Positions 34,806 through 42,649 of a stretch of DNA of 64,000 nucleotides are shown here, in pieces; the stretch's first letter is position 1, and the number at the start of each line of letters is the position of its first letter. The position numbers and the translations under genes are program-made. The notes under the pieces were generated by a model that ran no database searches, was not told the DNA's origin, and was given only the letters and a program-made list of their open reading frames with translations. Source of the DNA: Burkholderiales bacterium (GTDB taxonomy: Bacteria; Pseudomonadota; Gammaproteobacteria; Burkholderiales; Burkholderiaceae_C); NCBI GenBank assembly GCA_016213205.1, contig JACRAZ010000059.1, forward strand, positions 1 to 64,000, given 5' to 3'.

Positions 34806-35759
34806 TCAATCCTCGCCCTGCTCCATGGCCTTCTGGTGGCGGGCGATGAATTCCTGGTAGGTGTCGATGCCGCGCAGCTGCAGGATGGTGTTGCGCACCG
34901 CCGCTTCCACCAGCACCGCCAGGTTGCGGCCGGCGTCCACGGTGATCACCACCTTGCGCACCGGAATGCCGAGGATCTCCTCGTACAGCGGCTCGTAGGG
35001 CAGGCGTTCGAACTCACGCTCCATCGTCTCCTTGCGCACCAGGTGCACGATGAGCTTCAGCCGCATCTTCCGGCGCACCGCCGTCTCGCCGAAGATGGAC
35101 TTGATGTCCAGCAGGCCGATGCCGCGCACTTCCAGCAGGTTCAGCAGCAGCTCGGGGCAGCGGCCCTCGAGCGCGCTCTGCGACACCTTGTACAGGTCCA
35201 CGGCATCGTCGGCCACCAGGCCGTGGCCGCGCGAGATCAGCTCCAGCCCGAGTTCGCTCTTGCCCAGGCCCGATTCGCCGGTGAGCAGCACGCCCAGGCC
35301 GAGGATGTCCATGAACACGCCATGGCGCGTGATGCGGTCGGCAAACAGCTGCGCCAGGTAGGCGCGCACGATGTCGATCACCTGGCCGGCCGATTCGCTG
35401 GTGACGAACAGCGGGATCTCGGCGCGGTCGCACATCGCCACCAGGCGGTCGGGCGGGGCCACGCCGTCGGCGCCGATCAGCACCGGGGGCTCCAGCGTCA
35501 CGATGCGGGAGATGCGCCGTTCCTGGTCTTCCGGTGCCGAGGACCGCAGGTAGGCTACCTCGCGCCGGCCGACGATCTGCACCCGGTAGGGGTGGATGTA
35601 GTTCAGGTAGCCCACCAGGTCGGCGGCCGACTGTGCATCACGCACGGCGGCTTCGTCGAAGCGGCGCTCGGGGTGGGCATGGCCGGCGATCCACTCCCAG
35701 CGCAGGGTTTCGCGCTGGGCCTCGAACAAGGCCTCGGCACTGATGGAGGTGGGTTTCAT
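34806..35759 (-). CDS. hprK: HPr kinase/phosphorylase
   Basis: 317 residues. The N-terminal HPrK domain (about 1-130) is followed by the catalytic domain with Walker [10 protein letters not shown] at 161-169, a signature [19 protein letters not shown] and the C-terminal ...[17 protein letters not shown] region. HprK phosphorylates or dephosphorylates HPr on serine; in betaproteobacteria it modulates the regulatory PTS rather than sugar uptake. It lies downstream of ptsN. The HPr and EI genes are not in the window. A palindromic repeat lies directly upstream of its ATG. Confidence 0.95.
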   Translation of the reverse strand: MKPTSISAEALFEAQRETLRWEWIAGHAHPERRFDEAAVRDAQSAADLVGYLNYIHPYRVQIVGRREVAYLRSSAPEDQERRISRIVTLEPPVLIGADGVAPPDRLVAMCDRAEIPLFVTSESAGQVIDIVRAYLAQLFADRITRHGVFMDILGLGVLLTGESGLGKSELGLELISRGHGLVADDAVDLYKVSQSALEGRCPELLLNLLEVRGIGLLDIKSIFGETAVRRKMRLKLIVHLVRKETMEREFERLPYEPLYEEILGIPVRKVVITVDAGRNLAVLVEAAVRNTILQLRGIDTYQEFIARHQKAMEQGED

Positions 35760-35890
35760 GTGGGCCCCGGCCGCCTTGCGGCCGCCCCCGAGGGGCTGAC
35801 GAACCCGGACCGGGAAACCCGGATCCGCGTTCGCGCTCCGATCGGGACCGCGCGCCCCTGGTTGCCTTCGGCAACCGGTCCCCTGCCGGG
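35760..35890. repeat. GC-rich palindromic intergenic element upstream of hprK
   Basis: The ptsN-hprK gap is packed with inverted repeats, for example GGTTGCC-TTC-GGCAACC near 35860-35877, GACCGGGAAACCCGG near 35808, GGCCGCC-TTGC-GGCCGCC at the hprK side, and CCCCCGAGGGG. It directly abuts the hprK start codon. It shares the general look, but not the exact sequence, of the other repeats in the window. Confidence 0.55.
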
Positions 35891-35898
35891 GAAGATCC

Positions 35899-36369
35899 TC
35901 ATGCCACCGACTTCAGGGGCGCCCAGTCGGCGATCAGCTTGTGCAGCGTGGGCGCGTCTTCGGCGGCCTTCATGCGTTCGCGCAGTTCGCGGTCGGACAG
36001 CAGCTCGGCAATCTCGGACAGGATTTCGAGGTGGCGCTGCGTGGCCGCCTCGGGCACCAGCAGGAAGATCAGCAGGCTCACCGGCTCGTCGTCCGGGGCA
36101 TCGAAGGGAATCGGCTGCTGCACGCGCAGCACGGCGGCGAGCGGGTTCTTCAGCCCCTTGATGCGGCCGTGCGGGATGGCCACGCCATGCCCCAGGCCGG
36201 TGGAGCCCAGGCGCTCCCGGGCAAAGAGGTTGTCGGTGACGGTGGCGCGGGCGATCGCGTGCTGGTTCTCGAACAGCAGGCCGGCATGCTCGAATGCGCG
36301 CTTCTTGCTCGTGGCGTCGACGTTCACCAGCACGTTGCTGGTGGGCAGGATAGCGGCGAGACGGTTCAT
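35899..36369 (-). CDS. ptsN: Nitrogen-regulatory PTS EIIA component
   Basis: 156 residues, EIIA-Ntr. The phosphorylatable His lies in [17 protein letters not shown] near residue 70. Phosphorylated through EI-Ntr and NPr/HPr, it regulates potassium transport, nitrogen and carbon metabolism. ATG at 36369 is preferred to the GTG three codons upstream because GGGG lies about 8 bases before it. It sits between hpf and hprK, the usual betaproteobacterial arrangement. Confidence 0.92.
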   Translation of the reverse strand: MNRLAAILPTSNVLVNVDATSKKRAFEHAGLLFENQHAIARATVTDNLFARERLGSTGLGHGVAIPHGRIKGLKNPLAAVLRVQQPIPFDAPDDEPVSLLIFLLVPEAATQRHLEILSEIAELLSDRELRERMKAAEDAPTLHKLIADWAPLKSVA

Positions 36370-36434
36370 GGCGTTCACCCCGCATCACGGCAGCTTCCGA
36401 CCGGCGCAACCACGGGTCCTGTGACAGAGCGGTG

Positions 36435-36440
36435 ATTATA
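36435..36440 (-). promoter_or_regulatory. Possible -10 element of ptsN
   Basis: A perfect TATAAT on the minus strand about 66 bases before the ptsN ATG. No good -35 hexamer stands at 16-18 bases (best is GTGCAG/CGTGCA), so this is tentative. Confidence 0.35.
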
Positions 36441-36511
36441 GAAATGCGTTGCTGCACTGCACGGTTGACAGCACCCCCGGGTGCGGGATGTTGTCACGGC
36501 GCAGCACCCGG

Positions 36512-36539
36512 AAACAGAAACGGCCCCCTCGGGGGCCGT
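36512..36539 (-). terminator. Rho-independent terminator after hpf
   Basis: A 9-bp perfect stem ACGGCCCCC / GGGGGCCGT at 36520-36539, followed on the minus strand by TTCTGTTT. It lies 19 bases past the hpf stop and separates hpf from ptsN, which has its own possible -10. Confidence 0.7.
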
Positions 36540-36558
36540 CGTCCGGTGTGCCGCGCGG

Positions 36559-36900
36559 TCAGGCTGCGTCGGCGTCCATCCGCTTGGTGGATTGGTGGTG
36601 GTGGTCGTTCAGCCGGTCTTTGTGGCGCACGACCTGGCGATCGAGCTTGTCCATCAGCTGGTCGATCGCGGCATACAGATCCTCATGAGACTGTTCAACA
36701 AAGATGTCCTTGCCTTTGACGTGGAGGGTCACCTCCGCCTTCTGCCTTCGCTCCTTCTCAGTCAGCTTCTCGACCGTCAGCAGTACGTTGATATCCACCA
36801 CTTGGTCGAAATGCCGGGTCACCCGGTCGAGCTTGGTGAGCACGTACTCGCGCAGAGCAGGTGTCACTTCGAGGTGGTGTCCGCTGATCGTCAGGTTCAT
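36559..36900 (-). CDS. hpf: Ribosome hibernation-promoting factor (short HPF/YhbH)
   Basis: 113 residues of the S30AE family. [20 protein letters not shown] begins the fold; basic helix residues and [28 protein letters not shown] follow. The C-terminal His/Lys-rich tail ends without the extra dimerisation domain of long HPF. It binds the decoding centre of idle ribosomes in stationary phase. Start is fixed by AGGAGG 6 bases upstream. rpoN, which often precedes hpf, is not here; instead a 313-base gap separates it from a divergent regulator. Confidence 0.94.
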   Translation of the reverse strand: MNLTISGHHLEVTPALREYVLTKLDRVTRHFDQVVDINVLLTVEKLTEKERRQKAEVTLHVKGKDIFVEQSHEDLYAAIDQLMDKLDRQVVRHKDRLNDHHHQSTKRMDADAA

Positions 36901-37213
36901 CAGAACCTCCTTTTCACGAGAGTTGGCCATTTTTCGGCACCGGATCGACCCACCTGGGAATCGCTTGGGTCGTCCGTTGCGAACCCAGTGTGCTACCGAA
37001 ACTGCGGATGTGACAAGTGCGGGGCCGGGTGTAGCATCAACTGGTTTGCCAAACATCTGACGTGTGGCGCGTCGTTGTGGGGCTCGGGCGACGCATACCG
37101 CCCCGGGCTTGTTGAACGGGCGCCAAAACACGCTACAGTGCCGTCTTCGTTGGGCTGGCCCGTCTGGGCCGGCGTGTTGTCCACCTGCCTCTCCACCCTG
37201 GTGTAGTAGCGCT
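36901..37213. other. Divergent promoter region between hpf and the HTH-receiver gene
   Basis: 313 bases without a gene and noticeably less GC-rich than coding DNA, as expected for a double promoter region. One good plus-strand promoter is described separately. For hpf no clear sigma-70 site was seen. A minus-strand sequence near 37036-37051 resembles a sigma-54 site but lacks the key GC at -12. Confidence 0.6.
37112..37139 (+). promoter_or_regulatory. Sigma-70-type promoter for the HTH-receiver gene
   Basis: TTGAAC (37112-37117) and TACAGT (37134-37139) with a 16-base spacer, giving a start near 37146 and a leader of about 68 bases. Seen by eye; not tested. Confidence 0.5.
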
Positions 37214-37840
37214 ATGCGTAAGAGCGCGGCGAATGCCGATGTCCTGTCCACCCGCGAGGCTGCCGAAGCCCTGGGCGTGGCGTTGCGCACGGTGCAATTG
37301 TGGGTCGAAGGCGGCGTCCTGCCGGCCTGGAAGACCGCCGGCGGCCATCGGCGCATTTCGCGGTCCGCCGTCGAGAAGCTGATTGCCGAGCGCAGCCATG
37401 CGCTGGCCGGGCGTTCCAACGCCGCGGTGGGGCCAGATGGCCGGCCGCTGCGCATCCTGGTGGTCGAGGACGACCCCGACATGCTCAAGCTGATCTGCAT
37501 GGTCATGGAAGGCTGGGACGTGCCGCTGCGCGTGAGCACGGCCACCAACGGCTTCGAGGCCCTGCTGCGCATCGGCGACGAATCCCCCGATCTGCTGCTG
37601 ACGGACCTGAACATGCCCGGCATGGACGGCTTCCGCATGATCGAGGCCCTGAAGGGCCACCGGCGCGGCCGCGAGGCGCTGCGCATCGTGGTGGTCACCG
37701 TGCTCAGCGCCGTCGAGATCGACCAGCGCGGCGGCCTGCCCGATGGCGTTCAGGTGTTCACCAAGCCGCTGAACTTCGACGACCTCGAAGCGCTGGTGCG
37801 CGAGCAGCACGCCAGCCTCACCGCGCCCGCCTTGCTGTAG
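37214..37840 (+). CDS. DNA-binding response regulator with N-terminal MerR/excisionase-type HTH and C-terminal receiver
   Basis: 208 residues with reversed order for a response regulator. Residues about 10-62 form an excisionase/MerR-like helix-turn-helix with wing ([20 protein letters not shown], then [16 protein letters not shown]). A linker of about 25 residues leads to a receiver (about 77-200) with Asp131 in [13 protein letters not shown], conserved acids in VVEDDPDM, Thr in VVTVLS and Lys in FTKPLNF. No kinase gene is adjacent. Proteins of this build occur across Burkholderiales, but their target genes are not known to me. A possible promoter stands about 75 bases upstream. Confidence 0.85.
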   Translation: MRKSAANADVLSTREAAEALGVALRTVQLWVEGGVLPAWKTAGGHRRISRSAVEKLIAERSHALAGRSNAAVGPDGRPLRILVVEDDPDMLKLICMVMEGWDVPLRVSTATNGFEALLRIGDESPDLLLTDLNMPGMDGFRMIEALKGHRRGREALRIVVVTVLSAVEIDQRGGLPDGVQVFTKPLNFDDLEALVREQHASLTAPALL

Positions 37841-38100
37841 GCGCCGCCACGGTCGCGCACCCTGGGCGCGGCCGGCGCCTGGCCGCGCAGGGCGATGACA
37901 TAATCCGCCGATCCCGATTTCGGAGCCTTCCGTTGGACCAGAGTCACCCTCGGTGACCGTCCACTCCAGCGCTGGATGATCGGCCTGTGCGCAGGCCGTC
38001 GCGCGGCCAGGGGTGAGACGGTGCATCGGACCACCCCGCCAAGAAGACCGCCCCCGCCGAGCGCCCACCGCGGCTGCCGCCGTGGCGCTGGAGATGCCCC
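37841..38100 (+). promoter_or_regulatory. Long leader region upstream of corA
   Basis: 260 bases between two same-strand genes. A possible -10 (CATAAT, 37899-37904) would leave a leader of roughly 190 bases before the corA ATG. Within it a short frame from ATG 37976 is rich in Pro and Arg codons and overlaps the corA start. In Salmonella, corA and mgtA carry regulatory leaders with short ORFs, so leader control is conceivable here, but high-GC DNA yields Pro/Arg-rich frames by chance. No known riboswitch fold was recognised. Confidence 0.3.
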
Positions 38101-39063
38101 ATGCTCAATGTGTTCGCGCTGGCCAACGGCAGGCTGGTGCAGGAAGAAATCGACAACGCCGATGCGCTGGCCAGGGCGCAGCCGGTGTGGGTCGACCTCG
38201 AGTCGCCCTCGCCGGTTGAAAAGGGCTGGATCACCGCCCGCTTCGGCCTGACCATCCCGGACGACATCGTCGACGACGATCTCGAGGAATCCGCCCGCTT
38301 CTACGAGGAAGACAACGGCGAGCTGCACATCCGCTCGGACTTCCTGATCGACGACGACGTCACCCCGCGCAACGTGCGGGTGGCGTTCATCCTGAAGGAA
38401 GGCGTGCTGTTCTCGGTGCACGGTGAAGACTTGCCGGTGTTCCGGCTGCTGCGGCTGCGCGCGCGCCGCATCCCGGCGCTGATCGAGGACGCGAAGGACG
38501 TGCTGCTGAAGCTGTACGACGCGGACGCCGAGTACTCGGCCGATGCGCTCGAAGGCATCTACGACAGCCTGGAGCGGGTGTCCGCCCGGGTGCTGAAGCA
38601 GGACGTGGACGACCGTGCCGCCGGCGAGGCGCTGGCCGCCATCGCGAAGGAGGAAGACCTCAACGGCCGCATCCGCCGCAACGTGATGGACACCCGCCGC
38701 GCACTGAGCTTCATGATGCGCAGCCGCATGCTCAATGCCGAGCAGTTCGAGGAGGCGCGCCAGATCCTGCGCGACATCGACTCGCTGGATTCGCACACCG
38801 CCTTCCTGTTCGACAAGATCAACTTCCTGATGGACGCCACGGTCGGCTTCATCAACATCAACCAGAACAAGATCATCAAGATCTTCTCGGTGGCGAGCGT
38901 CGCGCTGCTGCCGCCGACGCTGATCGCCAGCATCTACGGCATGAACTTCAAGCACATGCCGGAGCTGGACCAGACCTGGGGCTACCCGTTCGCGATCTCG
39001 CTGATGGTGGCCTCGGTGGCAGCGCCCTTCATCTACTTCCGCCGGAAGGGCTGGTTGCGCTGA
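38101..39063 (+). CDS. corA: Magnesium/cobalt transport protein CorA
   Basis: 320 residues. A large cytoplasmic funnel domain is followed by two C-terminal membrane helices; the first ends with the selectivity signature YGMNFKHMPELD. Expected to form a pentameric channel for Mg2+ (and Co2+/Ni2+) in the inner membrane. GGAG lies about 8 bases upstream of the ATG. Its last 35 bases overlap the 3' end of the convergent NTF2-like gene. Confidence 0.95.
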   Translation: MLNVFALANGRLVQEEIDNADALARAQPVWVDLESPSPVEKGWITARFGLTIPDDIVDDDLEESARFYEEDNGELHIRSDFLIDDDVTPRNVRVAFILKEGVLFSVHGEDLPVFRLLRLRARRIPALIEDAKDVLLKLYDADAEYSADALEGIYDSLERVSARVLKQDVDDRAAGEALAAIAKEEDLNGRIRRNVMDTRRALSFMMRSRMLNAEQFEEARQILRDIDSLDSHTAFLFDKINFLMDATVGFININQNKIIKIFSVASVALLPPTLIASIYGMNFKHMPELDQTWGYPFAISLMVASVAAPFIYFRRKGWLR

Positions 39064-39499
39064 GCCGGCGCTTGAGCCAGCGCATCAGCGCGCCCAGCAA
39101 CGGCAGCCGTTCGTACAGCTCTTCGGCGGCGTCCCAGTAGTCGCGGTGCAGCAGCACGCGGCCCTGCGCATCGAAGCGCAGGTGCGTGCCGCCATGGATG
39201 CGCAGCGCCGCACCGCGGCTGCCGCGGCGCCGGCACTCGAAATCCCAGGTCAGGAAGGCCTGGTTGCCGTCCACCAGCGCGTCCTGCACGACGAAGCGCG
39301 GCGCCTCCAGCGTCTCGAACATGTGCGCGAAGATGCGGCCGATCGCGTCCGGGCCCTGCACCTCGTTGAACGGGTCCTTGAAGCGCGCCTGGGGCGCGTA
39401 CACCTCACCCAGGCGCGCCAGGTCGGCCGGCGCCAACGCCTCGAACAGCGTGACGACGCGGCGCACGCGCGCATCGGGGTGGCGGGCGGCGTCAGACAT
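39029..39499 (-). CDS. NTF2-like/SnoaL-fold protein, last gene of the lipid operon
   Basis: 156 residues with the cone-shaped NTF2/SnoaL pattern: helix VVTLFEALAPADLARLGEVYAP, ARFKDPFNEVQG, a central ALVDGNQAFLTWDFECR strand and HRDYWDAAEELYERLP. Such proteins often accompany SDR and FAD enzymes in the furan-lipid type clusters; a catalytic or binding role on a lipid intermediate is possible. It overlaps the SDR stop by eight bases and the convergent corA end by 35 bases. Function is not assigned. Confidence 0.8.
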   Translation of the reverse strand: MSDAARHPDARVRRVVTLFEALAPADLARLGEVYAPQARFKDPFNEVQGPDAIGRIFAHMFETLEAPRFVVQDALVDGNQAFLTWDFECRRRGSRGAALRIHGGTHLRFDAQGRVLLHRDYWDAAEELYERLPLLGALMRWLKRRLSATSPSGGSR

Positions 39500-40277
39500 G
39501 GACCATGCGCCGCACCGCGGCGAAGTACAGGCGGTCGGACAGCGGCCGCAGGGCCTTCAGCGCCAGCGTGAAGCGACGCGGGAAGTGGATCTCGAAGCGG
39601 CCGGCGCCCCAGCCCTGGACGATGGCCTCGGCGGCCTCGTCAGGCTGCATCAGCGCCGGCATGCGGAACTGGTTCTGGGCCGTGAGCGGCGTGTCGACGA
39701 AGCCCGGGTTCACCAGCGAGACACCGATGCCGCGCGGCGCCAGGTCGAGGTACAGCGTCTCGGCCAGGTTGATCAGCGCGGCCTTGGTCGGGCCGTAGGC
39801 CAGCGCCTGCGGCAGGCCCCGGTAGCCGGCCACGCTGGCCACCAGGCTCAGGTGCGCGGCGGTGCCGGCATCGGCCTGGCGCAGCAGGGTGGGCAGCACG
39901 GCCTCGAGCAGGTGCAGCGCGCCGACATAGTTCACCTGCTGGTGGCGCAGCGCCTCGTCCAGCCGGAACGCCGTGGCGCTTTGCGCGCTGTAGTGCCCGG
40001 CGCAGTACATCGCCAGGTCGATGCGGCCATGGCGTGCGAGCACCGCCTCGGCGCCGGCGCGCACGGCCGATGCATCGGTGACATCGAGCGGCACCATGTC
40101 GGCGCCCGGGTGGCTGTCGACGAAGGATTGCAGCGCCGGCCGGCTGCGCGCCGAGACGATGACCTGCGCGCCGCGCGCATGCAGCAGGCTGGCGGTGGCG
40201 CGGCCGATGCCGGTGGAGGCGCCGACGAGCCAGACGCGCTGGCCGGGCCAGGTGGTGATGCGGGGGTTCAGGGCCAT
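39492..40277 (-). CDS. Short-chain dehydrogenase/reductase
   Basis: 261 residues, classical SDR: cofactor motif VGASTGIGRATASLL near residue 17, NAG-region variant YCAGHYSA, catalytic Ser in LVASVAGYRG and the YGPTKAAL Tyr-x-x-x-Lys motif. Substrate is unknown; position inside the FAD-DUF1365-CFA operon suggests a lipid or fatty-acyl substrate. The next gene upstream (DUF3833) ends 10 bases before. Confidence 0.88.
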   Translation of the reverse strand: MALNPRITTWPGQRVWLVGASTGIGRATASLLHARGAQVIVSARSRPALQSFVDSHPGADMVPLDVTDASAVRAGAEAVLARHGRIDLAMYCAGHYSAQSATAFRLDEALRHQQVNYVGALHLLEAVLPTLLRQADAGTAAHLSLVASVAGYRGLPQALAYGPTKAALINLAETLYLDLAPRGIGVSLVNPGFVDTPLTAQNQFRMPALMQPDEAAEAIVQGWGAGRFEIHFPRRFTLALKALRPLSDRLYFAAVRRMVHV

Positions 40278-40287
40278 GGCGTGGGGC

Positions 40288-40833
40288 TCACAGCCGCCGG
40301 AACGACAACAGCACTTCGCCGACGCGGATGCCGAACTTGCTCATCACCGCGCGGTTGAGCATGACCTGTTCGTCCACCAGGAACATCCAGTCGTCGAACT
40401 GCACCTCGTAGACCTGGCCGTCCACCGGCAGCTTCAGCGTGTAGCGCCAGTTCAGCGCATTGCCGGCGGCCTGGCCCTGGGCCTCGCCGAGCACGTCGTC
40501 GGCGCGGCCGGTGTAGCGGCCATCGGGCAGCGCGGTCAGGCGCCAGATGCGCTGCTCGCGGCGGCCGTCGGCGTAGGCGAACTTCTCCTCCAGCACGCCC
40601 TCGTTGCCCTGCCAGCGGCCTTGCAGGTCGACCGTGAAGCGCTGCAGCACCTTGCCCGAGCGATCGGTGACGATGCCGTGCGCGACCAGTGCGCCGTTCA
40701 GGTACTGCCGCAGGTCGAGCCGGGGCGTGGCGGCGGCGTAGTCGGCGGGCTGGGGGGCGGCGCAGCCGGCCAGGGCGAGGGCCAGTGCGGCGGCGGCCAG
40801 GCCGGAGCGCAGTGTCGGCAGGCGGGATGTCAT
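40288..40833 (-). CDS. DUF3833 family lipoprotein
   Basis: 181 residues. A signal sequence with lipobox (AAAALALALAGC, Cys near 24) is followed by a compact beta-rich domain: RLDLRQYLNGALVAHGIVTDRSGKV, FTVDLQGRW, WRLTALPDGRYTGRADDVLGEA and DDWMFLVDEQVMLNRAVMSKFG. DUF3833 has no known biochemical role; it is found in the same cluster as CFA-like enzymes in other proteobacteria and may bind a modified lipid at the membrane. Overlaps the MFS gene stop by four bases. Confidence 0.88.
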   Translation of the reverse strand: MTSRLPTLRSGLAAAALALALAGCAAPQPADYAAATPRLDLRQYLNGALVAHGIVTDRSGKVLQRFTVDLQGRWQGNEGVLEEKFAYADGRREQRIWRLTALPDGRYTGRADDVLGEAQGQAAGNALNWRYTLKLPVDGQVYEVQFDDWMFLVDEQVMLNRAVMSKFGIRVGEVLLSFRRL

Positions 40834-42095
40834 CGGTCGGGGCCTTCCAGGAGTGAGCGGTGATGCCACAGCAGGGCTGCTGCGGCCAGTTTCAGCAGGC
40901 AGGGCAGCACGGCATAACACACGACAAGTGCGTCCGTGGGGCCTGCGGTTTGGCCGGGTCGGTAGCCCAGCGCCTGCAGCGCCGGCAGCGCCAGCCCGGC
41001 GGCCAGCGCGAGGTTGAGCTTGGTTGCGCAGCTCCACCAGCCCACGTAGGCCCCCTCGTGCCGACGCGCATGGCCGGCACGCTGGATCACGCTGGTGAGC
41101 AGCGCGCTGGGCACCACCAGGTCGGCCCCCAGGGCCAGGCCGCAGGCCACGCACACCAGCGCGTAGGCCGCCACCGCACCCGGCGCCAGCTGGGCGGCCC
41201 AGGCGAAGCTGGCCACGGCCAGCACCATGCCGGCGAGCCAGCAGCGCACCAGCCCGAAGCGCGCCACGCCACGCAGCCACACCGGCACCGAGCCCGCGGC
41301 CGCGGCGAAATAGGCCGCGAGGAACAGCGGTTCCTGCGCCGGGGCCTGCAGGTGATCGCGGATGTAGAACAGCACCAGCGTGGCCGGCACCGCGGCGGCA
41401 ATGCCGTTGAGCAGGTACACGCCCATCAGGCGGCGGAAGCGGGCGTCATGCCAGGGCCGGGCCGCGGGCTGACCTGGCAGGGCTTCGTCGCGCGGGGCGC
41501 CGGGCACGAAGGGCGCGCGGCTCAGGCCCAGCAGGGCCAGGGCCAGGCCCGCGGCGCAGGCCAGTACCGTGGTGCCCAGGCCGGCCACCGCGGGCAGCAC
41601 GCTGGCCAGCAGCACGCCGGCCAGGGCCAGCCCTTCGCGCCAGCCGGCCAGCCAGGCCTGGTGCCGGTCGCCCCCGCCCAGGCGGGCGCCCCAGGCCTGG
41701 TGCAGCACGCCCAGGCTGCTGTAGCCGAAGAAGGTGAACAACAGCGCCACCGCGCACCAGGCCAGCAGCGCACCCGAGGCGGCGGCCGGCGGGAAGAACA
41801 CCGCACCCAGCCCCAGCGCCAGCAGCAGTGCGGCCGCCCCGGCCAGCTGCAGCACCCGGGCGCGGGCACCGGCCATCACCCTGTCGGCCACACGCCCTAG
41901 CCAGGGGTCGACCACGGCATCGAGGCCGCGCACGGCCAGCAGCACCGCGCCCAGGCCGGCCAGCGACACGCCCAGCTCCGCCGCATAGTGGTTGGGCAGT
42001 TGCACATACAAGGGCAGCGCGGCAAAGGCCAGCGGTGCGCCCAGGGCGCCATAGCGCAGCCCGTCGGCCGGGCGTTGCAGTCCCGGTGGGCTCAT
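40830..42095 (-). CDS. MFS transporter (GPH/MelB-like)
   Basis: 421 residues with about twelve hydrophobic segments. Marks of the glycoside-pentoside-hexuronide branch are the early YGALGAPLAFAALPLYVQLPNHYA and RGLDAVVDPWLGRVADR. Substrate is unknown; within this operon a lipid or polar head-group metabolite is more likely than a sugar. ATG at 42095 overlaps the stop of the chalcone isomerase-like gene (ATGA). Confidence 0.88.
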   Translation of the reverse strand: MSPPGLQRPADGLRYGALGAPLAFAALPLYVQLPNHYAAELGVSLAGLGAVLLAVRGLDAVVDPWLGRVADRVMAGARARVLQLAGAAALLLALGLGAVFFPPAAASGALLAWCAVALLFTFFGYSSLGVLHQAWGARLGGGDRHQAWLAGWREGLALAGVLLASVLPAVAGLGTTVLACAAGLALALLGLSRAPFVPGAPRDEALPGQPAARPWHDARFRRLMGVYLLNGIAAAVPATLVLFYIRDHLQAPAQEPLFLAAYFAAAAGSVPVWLRGVARFGLVRCWLAGMVLAVASFAWAAQLAPGAVAAYALVCVACGLALGADLVVPSALLTSVIQRAGHARRHEGAYVGWWSCATKLNLALAAGLALPALQALGYRPGQTAGPTDALVVCYAVLPCLLKLAAAALLWHHRSLLEGPDR

Positions 42096-42649
42096 GGCGT
42101 TGCCCCGACCAGCCGCGCGCGCAGGGCCGGCTCCGAGCTGCGGGGCGAGAGCCAGATGCCGAAGAACAGCCGCACAAAGTCCGGGTCGTCGATCTGGCCC
42201 AGCGGCCGGCCGTCGAGGTAGAAGCGCGCGCTGCGGCCAGGGTGCTGGATGCCGGTGAGGCGGGTGCCGGCCGTCACGTCGGGGAACAACTGCGTCATCG
42301 CGCGCAGCCAGCGCTCGGCCTGCGCCTCGGTGAACGCGCCGATGCGGCGCATCTCGTCGATCGAGCGCTGCGCAATGCGGGCGCCGGCCAGCGTGCGGGC
42401 ATAGCGCAGCTCGATGGCGAGCGGCTGCTCGCTGCCGTCGCCTTCGATCGGTGCGGCGCTGAAGCTGCGCGCGTCGTAGACATGCAGGCCCACGAAACGC
42501 AGCGTGGCGGTGCCGCGCTGGCGCGCTTCGGGCAGCTCGGCCCGCACCTCGGGCGGTGGCTCGGGCGTGGCGGCCGGCAACGCGCCCGGCCCCAGCAGGC
42601 CGCCGAGGGCCATTAACACGGGGGCCAGGCGGCGTGACATGGCGGTCAT
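42092..42649 (-). CDS. Chalcone isomerase-like periplasmic protein
   Basis: 185 residues. A signal peptide (APVLMALGGLLGPGALPAA) is followed by a chalcone-isomerase-fold domain: GTATLRFVGLHVYDARSF, ELRYARTLAGARIAQRSIDEMRR and GRSARFYLDGRPLGQIDDPDFVRLFFGIWL. Bacterial members of this fold are thought to bind fatty acids or haem rather than isomerise flavonoids. A second ATG three codons in is possible. It follows the CFA gene without a gap. Confidence 0.82.
   Translation of the reverse strand: MTAMSRRLAPVLMALGGLLGPGALPAATPEPPPEVRAELPEARQRGTATLRFVGLHVYDARSFSAAPIEGDGSEQPLAIELRYARTLAGARIAQRSIDEMRRIGAFTEAQAERWLRAMTQLFPDVTAGTRLTGIQHPGRSARFYLDGRPLGQIDDPDFVRLFFGIWLSPRSSEPALRARLVGATP

Noticed and set aside
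37036-37051. Sigma-54-like site on the minus strand upstream of hpf
   Set aside because: TGGCA and TTG elements are spaced correctly but the -12 dinucleotide is GA instead of GC, so it is not supported.
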